This document shows positions 35,398 to 44,493 of a stretch of 64,000 bases of DNA, one piece after another. A program made the translations under genes and the position numbers. Numbering within the stretch: position 1 is the first letter of the stretch; each line of letters begins with the position of its first letter. The stretch covers positions 1 through 64,000 of the forward strand of contig DATKCK010000106.1 of assembly GCA_035513215.1 (NCBI GenBank), written 5' to 3'. This DNA comes from DATCZB01 sp035513215 (GTDB lineage Bacteria; Pseudomonadota; Gammaproteobacteria; Steroidobacterales; Rariloculaceae). The notes beneath the pieces are model-generated. The model was not told where the DNA came from, made no database searches, and saw only the letters and a program-made list of their open reading frames with translations.

Positions 35398-36654
35398 ATG
35401 CAGAAGCTTGAGATAGAAGGCGGCGTCCCTCTCGCCGGCGAGATAGTGATCTCGGGCGCGAAGAATGCGGCCTTGCCGGCGCTCGTCGCCGGGCTCCTGG
35501 CCGAGGGTCCGGTCTTGCTCGGCAACGTACCGCACCTCAATGACGTTACGACGACTGTCAAGCTCTTGCGGCAGATGGGAGTGGACGTCGTGCTTCACGA
35601 CGGTTCGGGCATCGAGCTCGATGCTTCCGGCGTCTCGAAATTCGTCGCGCCCTACGAGCTCGTCAAGACGATGCGGGCGTCGATCCTGACGCTCGGACCT
35701 CTGCTCGGACGCTTCGGCCAGGCGGACGTCTCGCTGCCGGGCGGTTGCGCGATCGGTGCGCGGCCCGTCGATTTGCACGTGAGTGCGTTGAAGGCCATGG
35801 GTGCGTCGATCGAGATCACCGGCGGTTATATTCGCGCTCGTGCGAAGCGGCTGCACGGGACCCGCATCGTTCTCGATACGGTGACGGTTACCGGCACCGA
35901 GAACCTGCTGATGGCGGCCGTGCTCGCGCGCGGGGAAACGGTCATCGAGAATGCCGCGCGCGAGCCCGAGGTCCTCGACCTCGCCCGGTTTCTGAATCGC
36001 ATGGGCGCGAGAATAGAGGGCGCGGGCACGGCGATGATCAACGTGCAGGGCGTCGATGCGCTCAGAGGCGTCGAGTACACGATCATGCCGGATCGCATCG
36101 AGTCGGGAACCTACCTCGTTGCCGCGGCCGTCACCGGCGGACGCATCAGGATCAAGAAGACCGATCCGCGAACGCTCGATGCGGTTCTGCAGAAACTCAA
36201 AGCCGCAGGCGCGGCGATCGAGGTCGGGACCGATTGGGTCAGCCTCGAGATGGAGTGCAGGCCGAAGGCGGTCGACGTGTCGACGGCGCCATATCCCGGC
36301 TTTCCGACCGACATGCAGGCACAGTTCTGCGCGCTGAATGCGATCGCCGTCGGTTCCGGAACGATAACGGAAACGATCTTCGAGAATCGATTTCAGCATG
36401 TGCTCGAGCTGCAACGCATGGGCGCCGAGGTGACCGTTCGGGGCAATACCGTCGTGATCCACGGCGTTGAGTCGCTGACCGGGGCCGAGGTCATGGCCAC
36501 CGACCTGCGGGCTTCGGCATCGCTGGTATTGGCCGGGCTCGCCGCGCGCGGAAGGACGACGGTCGCCCGCATCTACCATATCGACCGCGGCTACGAGTGC
36601 CTGGAAGAGAAGCTGTCCCAGCTCGGCGCGCGTATCCGGCGCCTCGCGGACTGA
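35398..36654 (+). CDS. murA: UDP-N-acetylglucosamine 1-carboxyvinyltransferase
   Basis: MurA (418 residues) transfers enolpyruvate from PEP to UDP-GlcNAc, the first committed step of peptidoglycan synthesis and the fosfomycin target. The active-site cysteine is in P-G-G-C-A-I-G-A-R-P (about residue 118), so fosfomycin could in principle react with it. The N-terminal G-A-K-N-A-A-L-P and C-terminal A-T-D-L-R-A-S-A-S-L motifs are typical. It probably shares a transcript with ibaG (48-bp gap). Confidence 0.97.
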   Translation: MQKLEIEGGVPLAGEIVISGAKNAALPALVAGLLAEGPVLLGNVPHLNDVTTTVKLLRQMGVDVVLHDGSGIELDASGVSKFVAPYELVKTMRASILTLGPLLGRFGQADVSLPGGCAIGARPVDLHVSALKAMGASIEITGGYIRARAKRLHGTRIVLDTVTVTGTENLLMAAVLARGETVIENAAREPEVLDLARFLNRMGARIEGAGTAMINVQGVDALRGVEYTIMPDRIESGTYLVAAAVTGGRIRIKKTDPRTLDAVLQKLKAAGAAIEVGTDWVSLEMECRPKAVDVSTAPYPGFPTDMQAQFCALNAIAVGSGTITETIFENRFQHVLELQRMGAEVTVRGNTVVIHGVESLTGAEVMATDLRASASLVLAGLAARGRTTVARIYHIDRGYECLEEKLSQLGARIRRLAD

Positions 36655-36741
36655 ACGGGGCCTCGGTCTCAGCTTCCGACGAAAGGATCGCGCTCGACGG
36701 CTAGCAACCGGCCTCGGTGGTCAGGTTCGGCGGACGCTGTG

Positions 36742-36747
36742 TATAAT
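36742..36747 (+). promoter_or_regulatory. -10 element (TATAAT) upstream of petABC
   Basis: A perfect TATAAT sits in the 222-bp gap between murA and petA, about 130 nt before the petA start. The -35 region is poor (TGGTCA with an 18-bp spacer at best). It is the only promoter-like element seen before the bc1 operon. Confidence 0.5.
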
Positions 36748-36876
36748 CGCGCGACACCCAGACCGGTTGGCAGAGCCTCATCGCGGGACTTCGAAAGCAG
36801 AGGTTGCCGGCAAACAAATGCAAAGTGCGAGTCCGGAGGCAGACGTGACGTCTCTCCGAGCGGCTAGGAGTGCTTG

Positions 36877-37470
36877 ATGACAGAAAGTTCGGGGTTTACC
36901 AGGCGCCATTTTCTGACCGTCGCGACAGTGGTGACGGCTGGCGCCGGGACGGCTGCCACGGCCGTGCCCTTCGTTGCTTCGTTCAAGCCGAGCGCCCGCG
37001 CGCAGGCGCTGGGCGCGCCGGTAGAGCGGGACGTCAGCAGGCTCGAGCCGGGCGGCATGGTCCGGGTCGAGTGGCGCGGCAGGGTGATCTTCATCCTGCG
37101 AAGAACTGAAGCCATGCTCGCGAAGCTCGACGAGCTCAACGACCTGCTCGCGGACCCGAACTCGGAGAACGTCGAGCAGCAGCCGGAATATGCGATGAAT
37201 GTCCACCGCAGCATCAAGCGCGAATACCTCGTGGTCGAAGGCGTCTGCACGCATTTCGGTTGCGCGCCGGTGGCCCGGTTCGAGCTCGGACCCGCCGATC
37301 TCGGGGCCGACTGGCCCGGCGGCTTCTTCTGCCCCTGCCATGGTTCGAAATTCGATCTCGCGGGACGGGTCTTCAGCGGTGTCCCGGCGCCGGACAATCT
37401 CAGAGTGCCGCCGCATCGGTATGTCAACGACACGACGATCCTGATCGGCGTCGACACGGGGAGCGCGTAA
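36877..37470 (+). CDS. petA: Ubiquinol-cytochrome c reductase, Rieske iron-sulfur subunit
   Basis: The 197-residue Rieske protein of the bc1 complex binds a [2Fe-2S] cluster by C-T-H-F-G-C and C-P-C-H-G-S. The N-terminus carries a twin-arginine-like R-R-H-F-L-T followed by a hydrophobic anchor (about 15-35), as expected for Tat-dependent insertion. The ATG at 36877 has AGGAG 6 nt upstream; an adjacent TTG is not used. petB begins directly after the stop codon. Confidence 0.96.
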   Translation: MTESSGFTRRHFLTVATVVTAGAGTAATAVPFVASFKPSARAQALGAPVERDVSRLEPGGMVRVEWRGRVIFILRRTEAMLAKLDELNDLLADPNSENVEQQPEYAMNVHRSIKREYLVVEGVCTHFGCAPVARFELGPADLGADWPGGFFCPCHGSKFDLAGRVFSGVPAPDNLRVPPHRYVNDTTILIGVDTGSA

Positions 37471-38727
37471 ATGGCAGCGACCGAAGCCGACGTATTCGAT
37501 CGCCTCGGACGGCGGCTCAGCGCCTTTGGGGCGTGGATCGATGCGCGCTTCCCGATGACGAAGCTGATCAGGGAGCACGCAACCGAGTACTACGCCGCAA
37601 AAAACTTCAACTTCTGGTATGGCTTCGGCGTTATCGCCACCGTCGTGCTCGTCATTCAGATCGTCACGGGCATTTTCCTGACGATGAATTACAAGCCGTC
37701 CGCGGCCGAGGCATTCGCGTCCGTCGAATACATCATGCGAGATGTCGAGTGGGGCTGGCTGATTCGCTACCTCCACTCGACGGGTGCCTCGGCATTCTTC
37801 ATCGTCGTCTACCTGCACATGTTCCGGGGACTGCTATACGGTTCCTACAAGAAGCCGCGGGAGCTCGTCTGGATCATCGGCATGTTCATCTATCTTTGCC
37901 TGATGGCGGAAGCCTTCTTCGGCTACATCCTGCCGTGGGGCAACATGTCGTACTGGGGCGCCCAGGTCATCGTCAACCTGTTCGGAACGATCCCCTGGGT
38001 CGGCGAGGGCATCGCCGAGTGGCTGCGGGGCGATTTCTACATTTCGGACATCACGCTCAACCGATTCTTCGCCTTTCACGTGATCGCGATGCCGCTGCTG
38101 CTCGTGTTGCTGGTAGTCATGCACATCATGGCTCTGCATGAGGTCGGGTCGAACAATCCCGACGGCATCGAGATCAAGGAGCACAAGGGCCCCGACGGCA
38201 AGCCGATCGACGGCATCGCGTTCCACCCCTATCACACCAGCAAGGATCTCGTCATCGTCGTGATCTTCCTGATCGCGTTCGCAGCGGTCGTGTTCTTCGC
38301 CCCCGAGATGGGCGGCTACTTCCTCGAGCACGCGAACTTCGATGCGGCCGATACGCTGGCGACTCCCGAGCACATCGCACCGGTTTGGTATTTCACGCCG
38401 TTCTACGCGATCCTGAGAGCCGTCGACAACAAGCTGCTTGGGGCCATTCTGATGGGCGCCGCCGTGCTGCTGCCGTTCTTCCTGCCGTGGCTCGATCGCT
38501 GCCGCGTCAAGTCGATTCGCTACCGAAGCTGGATATACAAGACGGCGCTGGGGCTTTTCGCGATCAGCTTTCTGGCGCTCGGCTATCTCGGTCTGCAAGT
38601 GCCGACCGATCTTTACAAGCTGCTCGGGCAGATCTTTACGACGATCTACTTCGCCTTCTTCATACTGATGCCTTACTACTCCGCCATCGAAACGACCAAG
38701 CCCGTTCCGACCCGGGTGACGAAATGA
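37471..38727 (+). CDS. petB: Cytochrome b of the bc1 complex
   Basis: This 418-residue membrane protein carries the two b-type hemes and the Qo and Qi quinol sites of complex III. Eight membrane helices are predicted. The helix B and D histidine pairs are visible (for example R-Y-L-H-S-T-G and Y-L-H-M-F-R), and the Qo-site motif P-x-W-Y appears as P-V-W-Y, a relative of the common P-E-W-Y. GGGGAG lies before the ATG. It overlaps petC by 4 nt. Confidence 0.96.
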   Translation: MAATEADVFDRLGRRLSAFGAWIDARFPMTKLIREHATEYYAAKNFNFWYGFGVIATVVLVIQIVTGIFLTMNYKPSAAEAFASVEYIMRDVEWGWLIRYLHSTGASAFFIVVYLHMFRGLLYGSYKKPRELVWIIGMFIYLCLMAEAFFGYILPWGNMSYWGAQVIVNLFGTIPWVGEGIAEWLRGDFYISDITLNRFFAFHVIAMPLLLVLLVVMHIMALHEVGSNNPDGIEIKEHKGPDGKPIDGIAFHPYHTSKDLVIVVIFLIAFAAVVFFAPEMGGYFLEHANFDAADTLATPEHIAPVWYFTPFYAILRAVDNKLLGAILMGAAVLLPFFLPWLDRCRVKSIRYRSWIYKTALGLFAISFLALGYLGLQVPTDLYKLLGQIFTTIYFAFFILMPYYSAIETTKPVPTRVTK

Positions 38728-39458
38728 GGCTCGGGCGCGGTTTGCTCGCCGTCGCCGCGCTTGCGGCCGGCGCGGCTCATGCCCAGCATGAGGCCGAGCT
38801 CGACCACGCGAACAACAACGTCGCCAATACTCCGTCGCTGCAGCGAGGCGCGCGGTATTTCGTGAACTATTGCCTGGGTTGCCATTCGGCGCAGTACGTG
38901 CGGTACAACCGGCTCGCTGAGGATTTGCAGCTCACCGAGGATCAGCTGCTGGAAAACCTAATGTTCACGGGCGAACGTCCGTTCGACACGATGAGCGTCG
39001 CGATGGGCTCGAACGATGCGGCGCGGTGGTTCGGCATCGCGCCGCCGGATCTTTCGCTCGTCGCGCGCAGCCGCGGCGTGGACTACCTTTACACGTTCCT
39101 CCAGAGCTTCTACGTCGACGAATCGAGCCCGACCGGCGTCGATAATGTCGTGCTCGAGGGCACGGCCATGCCTCACGTGCTCTGGGAGCTGCAGGGCATT
39201 CAGGAAGCGGTCTATGAGCCTGACCCCGAGCACGAGGGCGAGGAAATCCGGGTGGGTCTGGAGCTCTCGAGTCCAGGAACTTTCAACCAAGAGGAATTCG
39301 ACGAGGTCGTGCGCGATATCGTGAATTTTCTCGACTATATCGCCGAGCCGATTCAGCTCAAGCGCCAGAGTCTCGGCATCCGGGTGATCGCATTCCTGCT
39401 CGTGCTTCTCCTGATTTCCTATATGCTAAAGCGAGAGATCTGGAAAGACGTTGACTAA
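38724..39458 (+). CDS. petC: Cytochrome c1 of the bc1 complex
   Basis: Cytochrome c1 (244 residues) accepts electrons from the Rieske centre and passes them to soluble cytochrome c. A signal peptide ends near A-H-A-Q (residue 20-21). The heme c attachment motif is C50-L-G-C-H54, and a C-terminal membrane anchor spans about 220-240, followed by K-R-E. The start overlaps the petB stop (ATGA); a long upstream extension of the frame is antisense-free but unsupported and is not used. sspA follows 36 bp later. Confidence 0.96.
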   Translation: MRLGRGLLAVAALAAGAAHAQHEAELDHANNNVANTPSLQRGARYFVNYCLGCHSAQYVRYNRLAEDLQLTEDQLLENLMFTGERPFDTMSVAMGSNDAARWFGIAPPDLSLVARSRGVDYLYTFLQSFYVDESSPTGVDNVVLEGTAMPHVLWELQGIQEAVYEPDPEHEGEEIRVGLELSSPGTFNQEEFDEVVRDIVNFLDYIAEPIQLKRQSLGIRVIAFLLVLLLISYMLKREIWKDVD

Positions 39459-39494
39459 CTGGATCTCGAACGGCTGTCTCACAAGGGCTCCTCA

Positions 39495-40124
39495 ATGGCG
39501 AACATGTCGCAACATCATTTCGTCATGACGCTTTTCTCCAAGCCCAACGACCCCTGGAGCCATCGGACGCGTCTGGTCCTGGCGGAGAAGAGCATCAGTA
39601 TCGATATCGTCGATGTCGACGACGGCAATCTGCCCGAGGACCTGCTCGATCTCAATCCGTACAACAGCGTGCCGACACTCGTCGATCGGGACCTCGTCCT
39701 CTACGACTCCCGCGTCATCATCGAGTATCTCGATGAGCGGTTTCCGCACCCGCCGCTCATGCCGGTCGATCCGGTAACGCGGGCGCAATTCCGGCTGGCC
39801 TTGTACCGTATCGAGAAAGACTGGTATTCGCTGGCCGACGACATACTCGCTGCCGGCGATCGCAAGCCGCCGGCCCGCTCGGCGCGGGCGCTGGAGGAAA
39901 GCGTTCTGTCGAGCGTCGATATTTTCGCGGCCAAGACTTTCTTTCTGAGCGACGAGTTTTCCCTCGTCGACTGCACGATTGCGCCGATTCTGTGGCGGCT
40001 GCCGGCGTTCGGAATCTCGTTGCCCACGCGCGCAAAGCCGATTCGGAACTACATGGACGAAGTTTTCTCGAGACCATCGTTTCAGGCGAGCCTGACCGAT
40101 CAGGAGCAGGAGATCCGGCAGTAG
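39495..40124 (+). CDS. sspA: Stringent starvation protein A (GST fold)
   Basis: SspA (209 residues) is an RNA-polymerase-associated protein with a glutathione S-transferase fold that modulates transcription during starvation and acid stress. An N-terminal thioredoxin-like domain contains N-S-V-P-T-L-V-D and D-S-R-V-I-I-E-Y-L-D-E-R, followed by the surface loop F-P-H-P-P-L that corresponds to the conserved P-H-P patch needed for SspA function. Placement after petABC and before sspB is the conserved gamma/betaproteobacterial order. Confidence 0.95.
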   Translation: MANMSQHHFVMTLFSKPNDPWSHRTRLVLAEKSISIDIVDVDDGNLPEDLLDLNPYNSVPTLVDRDLVLYDSRVIIEYLDERFPHPPLMPVDPVTRAQFRLALYRIEKDWYSLADDILAAGDRKPPARSARALEESVLSSVDIFAAKTFFLSDEFSLVDCTIAPILWRLPAFGISLPTRAKPIRNYMDEVFSRPSFQASLTDQEQEIRQ

Positions 40125-40143
40125 AGGATCTGAAGCATCGTCC

Positions 40144-40536
40144 ATGAGCCGCGAAAGGCCCGCCAGCGCCCAGCGCCCTTATCTCCTTCGCGCCATGCAC
40201 GAATGGATGACGGATAACGCCCTGACGCCGCATCTCGTCGTCGACGCGGCCTGTGGCAATCTCGGTATTCCGCTCGAGCATATCCGCGAAAACAGGATCG
40301 TTCTCAACGTCAGTTACGCGGCGACGCGGGGACTCGTCATCGGTAACGATTCCGTCGCGTTCGAGGCTCGCTTCAACGGGATCCCGAAGGCGCTGAATAT
40401 CCCCGTCGATCTCGTGCTCGGGATCTACGCGAAGGAGAGTGGGCAGGGGATGGTGTTTCCCGAGGAGACGAAGCCGCCGCCCGACGATCCGGGGCCGGCC
40501 GACGACCCGCGGCCGAAGCTCAAGGTCGTCAAGTAG
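40144..40536 (+). CDS. sspB: ClpXP protease specificity-enhancing factor SspB
   Basis: This 130-residue adaptor delivers ssrA-tagged proteins to ClpXP. The folded domain (about 1-105) has P-Y-L-L-R-A-M-H-E-W and the L-N-V-S-Y-A-A-T-R strand. The C-terminal tail is flexible and acidic/proline-rich, ending in L-K-V-V-K, the short hydrophobic-basic ClpX-binding motif. It lies 19 bp after sspA. Its end overlaps the convergent SIS-domain gene by 8 bp. Confidence 0.94.
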   Translation: MSRERPASAQRPYLLRAMHEWMTDNALTPHLVVDAACGNLGIPLEHIRENRIVLNVSYAATRGLVIGNDSVAFEARFNGIPKALNIPVDLVLGIYAKESGQGMVFPEETKPPPDDPGPADDPRPKLKVVK

Positions 40537-41104
40537 CGAAGGCTTCGTCGATCAGATCGCAGAGGCAGTGGATGATCAGGAGATGCACCTCCTGAATCCG
40601 CGCCGTTCGATCGGACGGTACGCGAATCTCGACGTCGGGTGATCGCAGAAGCCCGGCGATCCGGCCACCGTCTCTGCCGGTGAGCGCGATCACGGCCATA
40701 CCGTTCTCGTGCGCTGCCCCGATGGCGGCGAGAACGTTTCTCGAGTTTCCCGATGTCGATATGGCCAGGAGAAGGTCGCCGCTCTCGCCGAGCGAGCTCA
40801 CCTGGCGCGAGAACACGTGATCGAAGCCGTAGTCGTTGGCGACCGCCGTCAGCGTCGACGTGTCGGTCGTCAGCGCAATCGCGGGAAGACTGCGTCGCTC
40901 GGCCTCGAACCGGCCGAGCAATTCGCTGGAGAAATGCTGGGCGTCGGCGGCCGAGCCGCCGTTACCACAGCTCAAGACCTTGCGGCCCTGTCGCAGACGT
41001 TCGACGAGCAGCTCGCCGGCGCGGCCGATCTCGGCAGCGATGCTGAGCGATGCCTGCTTCGTCGCGATGCTATCGGCGAAATGCTGCTCGACTTTCCGAT
41101 TCAT
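40529..41104 (-). CDS. gmhA: SIS-domain phosphoheptose isomerase / DiaA-type protein
   Basis: This 191-residue SIS protein has C-G-N-G-G-S-A-A-D-A-Q-H, S-T-S-G-N-S and the C-terminal E-V-H-L-L-I-I-H-C-L-C-D motif. It is homologous to both GmhA, which isomerises sedoheptulose 7-phosphate in ADP-heptose synthesis, and DiaA, the DnaA-binding regulator of replication start. The neighbourhood (yraN, lpoA) matches diaA in enterics and the gene annotated gmhA in Pseudomonas. The visible Glu and His residues that GmhA needs, together with hldE in the window, favour an isomerase, but the assignment between the two is open. Confidence 0.75.
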   Translation of the reverse strand: MNRKVEQHFADSIATKQASLSIAAEIGRAGELLVERLRQGRKVLSCGNGGSAADAQHFSSELLGRFEAERRSLPAIALTTDTSTLTAVANDYGFDHVFSRQVSSLGESGDLLLAISTSGNSRNVLAAIGAAHENGMAVIALTGRDGGRIAGLLRSPDVEIRVPSDRTARIQEVHLLIIHCLCDLIDEAFAT

Positions 41105-41119
41105 GCGCGCATTTTGCCC

Positions 41120-41491
41120 TCAAGCTGCGTCGAAAGCATTCCTGACCCATTGGATCTCGGGCTTCCCCGAATCGATTCGGTCGATTGCCACGACGTCGAA
41201 GCGAATGCGCCGAGAGAACCATTTCGGATTTCGCATCAGAAAATGCCGGGTTGCGTTGATGATTCGGCGCTGCTTGCGGAAGCTGACAGTCTCGATCGCC
41301 GTGCCCCCGCGTCCGCGGGCGCGAACCTCGATGATGACGAGCACGTTCCCGTCGACGCCGACGAGGTCGATCTCGCCCAATCGGCAACGGTAACCTCGCT
41401 CGATGATACGGATGCCGCGAGCGGCAAGAAACCGGGCGGCGCGCGCTTCCCAGGCCTGGCCCAGGGTCAGCGCGTCGACGCCGGGACTCAT
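41120..41491 (-). CDS. yraN: YraN family protein (UPF0102, nuclease-like fold)
   Basis: This 123-residue protein of the UPF0102 family keeps the endonuclease-like core G-E-I-D-L-V and V-I-I-E-V-R-A-R, the E-x-D ... E-V-K/R signature of restriction-endonuclease-like folds. A nuclease or Holliday-junction resolvase activity has been proposed for the family but is not established. The start overlaps the lpoA stop (4 nt), consistent with the conserved lpoA-yraN-diaA cluster. Confidence 0.9.
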   Translation of the reverse strand: MSPGVDALTLGQAWEARAARFLAARGIRIIERGYRCRLGEIDLVGVDGNVLVIIEVRARGRGGTAIETVSFRKQRRIINATRHFLMRNPKWFSRRIRFDVVAIDRIDSGKPEIQWVRNAFDAA

Positions 41492-43236
41492 CGTGAGCTG
41501 AAGAAGCCGAGCGTCGCCGTCAGAGGCTCGGGACGTCCGTCCCGAAACTCGGCGAATGGCAGGTCGCGCCGGATTCGGCCGTTGTCGCCGAGGTAGAGAT
41601 CGCCGGTCGCCCCCGACATCGGCCAGCGCGCATTCCCGGCCGAAGCCAGCGCGCCGACGAGCCCGTAGGCGTCATAGCCGAAAGCGAAGAGTCGCTTCCA
41701 TTGCTCGGCATTGACCGGCGTGAATTCGCCGAGTCGCGCCGCGGCCGCGCGCCCGCTGCCGGCCGGATCAATGAGCAGCGGCAGCTCCGGAAAGATCAGG
41801 CCATTGAGATCGGCGTCCGCGCCGGTGCGCGTCGGATCGAAAACCTCTGACAGGGCATAGGTCGGAATATCGCCCGCCCCGTTGTCGCGGAGCAGCGGGA
41901 CGAGCAGGCGCCCGACGGCAGGCTCGGCCTGAAGAAAGATCATGTCGATGTCGGCCCGCCGCCGCGGCTCGAACTCGACCGCCCGGCCCAGATCCGACTG
42001 TAGCCGGTTGCGACGGCCCTCGCTCGTGGTGATGTTGAGCAACTGCTCGATCGGCGTCTGGAACGTTTGCCGATCCTGGTCGCTGACGTATGCGGACTGG
42101 CTGATGACGCGCCCGCCGCGCGCCTCGAACGCATCGCGGAACGCGCTCCCGAGCCGGTAGCCGCGTTCCGTGCTCGAGATCAGGACGACCGCGGTCTCAT
42201 GCCCATTCGCGATCGCGCGCGCGGCGATCGCCTCGACCTCGTCGTCCGACGATAGCGCGAACTGATAGAAGTTCGGCGCCGCGGTGAGTTCCGAGGTTCC
42301 GAGATTCAGCGCCAGCGTCGGAACGAAGCCGGCCTGTCTTTGCACCTGCACAACCTCTTCCGGCAGCAATGGTCCGACGACGAAATCGGCACCCTCGAGC
42401 TGCGCCGTCAGGAAGCTCTCGACGCCGCCGCGTTGCGCCGTGTCATAAACCTGGACGGTGCGCTGCTCCGCCATTCCGCTATCGAAGTGGTGGGCGAAGA
42501 ATCCCTCGAGGACGGCACGCGCCTGCCCGCGCCTTTCGATCGAGCCGAGCGGCAGCAGCAGCGCGACCCTGTCGGCGCGCAAGGTTTCGCCGCGTCGCGC
42601 GGCGAGACTCTCGGCGAGAACGCTGCCGGCTGCCGGGTGGTTCGGAAACTCCTCGCGCCAGGCGACGAGCGCTTCGAGCAGCTCTCCGCTGTCTTCGGTC
42701 AATCCGGTCAGTGGCGTCAATGCCAGCCAGCCATCGATCATCGAATCGCCGGTTCTGAGCCGCGCGGCGGAGGCGCTGGCAGGCAGGCTGAGGCCATCCC
42801 AGATCGTCGCGTGATTCTCCCGTAGCTCGGCCGGCGACTCGAGCCAGATCTCACGCTCGACGAGCAGCGTGACGGCTTCGACGGTGCGGCCCAGGCGGAA
42901 CAGCGCCAACGCGCGGACCAAGGAGCGCTCCGATTCCAGCGAGGTCGTTGACGGACCCGCGATCGCATCGAGCTCGGCCAGAGCCAGCTCGGCATTGCCG
43001 AGCTCGACCTCGGCGCGCGCGAGTCCGAGCCGGAAGCGATCCCGCTCCATGCCCTGGCTTCGCGCTACGAGCCCGGCATAGAGATCGCGCGCCGCGGCCG
43101 CGTCGCCGAGCCGAAGCGCCTCGGCTGCGCGCGCCTCGCGGGCGTCGGAGTCAACGGGGGCAACGACGGGCGCGCCGGTGCAGGCGGCGAGCAGCGCGGC
43201 AGCCAGGGCCGCTAAACTGGCGATTCGGAGTCTCAT
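41488..43236 (-). CDS. lpoA: Penicillin-binding protein activator LpoA (lipoprotein)
   Basis: The 582-residue outer-membrane lipoprotein activates the PBP1a transpeptidase from outside the sacculus. The signal ends in a lipobox L-A-A-C with Cys19 as lipidation site. An N-terminal TPR-like helical domain (about 30-230) rich in Ala/Leu/Arg precedes a periplasmic-binding-protein-like domain (about 240-580), the known LpoA architecture. It is divergent from rsmI with only 24 bp between start codons and cotranscribed with yraN. Confidence 0.92.
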   Translation of the reverse strand: MRLRIASLAALAAALLAACTGAPVVAPVDSDAREARAAEALRLGDAAAARDLYAGLVARSQGMERDRFRLGLARAEVELGNAELALAELDAIAGPSTTSLESERSLVRALALFRLGRTVEAVTLLVEREIWLESPAELRENHATIWDGLSLPASASAARLRTGDSMIDGWLALTPLTGLTEDSGELLEALVAWREEFPNHPAAGSVLAESLAARRGETLRADRVALLLPLGSIERRGQARAVLEGFFAHHFDSGMAEQRTVQVYDTAQRGGVESFLTAQLEGADFVVGPLLPEEVVQVQRQAGFVPTLALNLGTSELTAAPNFYQFALSSDDEVEAIAARAIANGHETAVVLISSTERGYRLGSAFRDAFEARGGRVISQSAYVSDQDRQTFQTPIEQLLNITTSEGRRNRLQSDLGRAVEFEPRRRADIDMIFLQAEPAVGRLLVPLLRDNGAGDIPTYALSEVFDPTRTGADADLNGLIFPELPLLIDPAGSGRAAAARLGEFTPVNAEQWKRLFAFGYDAYGLVGALASAGNARWPMSGATGDLYLGDNGRIRRDLPFAEFRDGRPEPLTATLGFFSSR

Positions 43237-43260
43237 TAATATGCAAGCTAAGCAAAACCG

Positions 43261-44103
43261 GTGACAAATTCCAGCTCAGAATCGGCCGGAATGCTTTATG
43301 TCATTGCGACGCCGATCGGCAACCTGGCGGACCTCGGATCGCGCGCAAGGGATGTGCTCGATGCCGTCGATCTGGTCGTCGCCGAGGATACTCGTCGCGC
43401 GGGCCGGCTGCTTGCGCATCTCGGCCTCAAGAAGAAGCTCGTGTCGCTGCATGAGCACAACGAGGACGAGCAGACGCCGAAGCTTCTGGCGGAGCTCGAA
43501 CGCGGCCGCCGGCTCGCGCTGATCTCGGATGCCGGCACGCCGCTCATCAGCGATCCGGGTCTGAAGCTCGTGGCCGGCGCGAGGGCCAGGCGCCTGACGG
43601 TCGTCGGCATTCCCGGTGCCTCGGCTGTGACCGCCGCGCTCAGTGTCGCGGGCCTGCCGACCGATCGTTTCGTTTTCGAGGGATTCCTGCCGCGCCGACA
43701 GAAGCAGCGGCGCGCGCGCCTGGAGGCCCTGGCCCCGGAGTCGAGAACGCTCGTGTTCTTCGAGGCCGTGCACCGGATCGAAGCCACTCTCGACGACATG
43801 ATCGAAGCGTTCGGCCCGCAGCGAAGGGCCGTGCTCGCGCGCGAGCTGACCAAGCTGCACGAGCAGGTTCTCGACGGAGCGCTTGGCGAGATACGCGCGG
43901 CGCTCGGTGTCGGCATGCCGCTGCTCGGCGAGTTCGTCATCGTCGTCGCCGGAACCGACGAGAGTCCGAGGGCGGGCGACGACGAGGTCAGGCATCTGTA
44001 CCGGCTCCTCGTCGCGGAGATTGCGCCATCGCGCGCGGTCGCCCTTTGCGCCCGGATCACGGGCCGGTCGCGCAACGAGGTCTATGCCCTGACCCGGGCC
44101 TGA
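43261..44103 (+). CDS. rsmI: 16S rRNA (cytidine-1402-2'-O) methyltransferase
   Basis: RsmI (280 residues) 2'-O-methylates C1402 in the ribosomal P site together with RsmH, which modifies N4 of the same base and is also encoded in this window. The tetrapyrrole-methylase fold is recognisable from Y-V-I-A-T-P-I-G-N-L, A-E-D-T-R-R, S-D-A-G-T-P-L-I-S-D-P-G and G-P-R/Q-R-R-A-V-L-A-R-E-L-T-K-L-H-E. GTG 43261 gives an N-terminus like Escherichia coli RsmI; ATG 43291 is an alternative. The gene is followed by rnpB. Confidence 0.96.
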   Translation: MTNSSSESAGMLYVIATPIGNLADLGSRARDVLDAVDLVVAEDTRRAGRLLAHLGLKKKLVSLHEHNEDEQTPKLLAELERGRRLALISDAGTPLISDPGLKLVAGARARRLTVVGIPGASAVTAALSVAGLPTDRFVFEGFLPRRQKQRRARLEALAPESRTLVFFEAVHRIEATLDDMIEAFGPQRRAVLARELTKLHEQVLDGALGEIRAALGVGMPLLGEFVIVVAGTDESPRAGDDEVRHLYRLLVAEIAPSRAVALCARITGRSRNEVYALTRA

Positions 44104-44137
44104 TCGCGGCCGCGGCACTAGCGGCTGTTCTGGCCTC

Positions 44138-44143
44138 TATAAT
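44138..44143 (+). promoter_or_regulatory. -10 element of rnpB
   Basis: TATAAT ends 7 nt before the first base of the RNase P RNA P1 helix (44151), exactly where a -10 hexamer should be. The -35 region is not recognisable. Confidence 0.7.
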
Positions 44144-44150
44144 GGCGGCG

Positions 44151-44490
44151 GGAGTCGGCCGAGCAGTCGCCGGGAGCAATCCCGGAGGAAAGTCCGGGCT
44201 CCATTGGGCAAGGTGCCAGGTAACACCTGGGGGGCGTGAGCCCACGGCCAGTGCAACAGAAAGCATACCGCCGGATCCGTCCGGTAAGGGTGAAATGGTG
44301 CGGTAAGAGCGCACCGCGCTCGTGGCAACACTGAGCGGCAGGGTAAACCCCACCTGGAGCAAGACCGAATAGGGAAGCGTTGAGTGTGCCCACACGAGCT
44401 TCCGGGTAGGTCGCTCGAGGCGTCCGGAGACGGGCGCCCCAGATGAATGACTGCTCTCGACAGAACCCGGCTTACAGGCCGACTCCCTTT
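44151..44490 (+). ncRNA. rnpB: RNase P RNA (class A)
   Basis: The catalytic RNA matures tRNA 5' ends. Its P1 helix closes perfectly (ggagtcggcc 44151-44160 with ggccgactcc 44477-44486). Universal core blocks follow in order: GAGGAAAGTCCGGGCTCC, the AGGGTGAAATGGTGCGGTAAGAGCGCACCG region, the GGCAGGGTAAACCCC block and AGATGAATGACTG near the 3' side, with ACAGAACCCGGCTTA before the final P1 strand (each is a stretch of the conserved core, listed here only in part). Length about 340 nt fits a bacterial type A molecule. Location between rsmI and mraZ is as in pseudomonads. Confidence 0.97.
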
Positions 44491-44493
44491 CTT

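Noticed and set aside
35089..36579. Long minus-strand open frame opposite murA
   Set aside because: murA and ibaG are clear on the plus strand; the minus frame has no recognisable domain.
36655..36876. Possible leader RNA or riboswitch before petA
   Set aside because: No known riboswitch core was found; only a TATAAT and a good ribosome-binding site are supportable.
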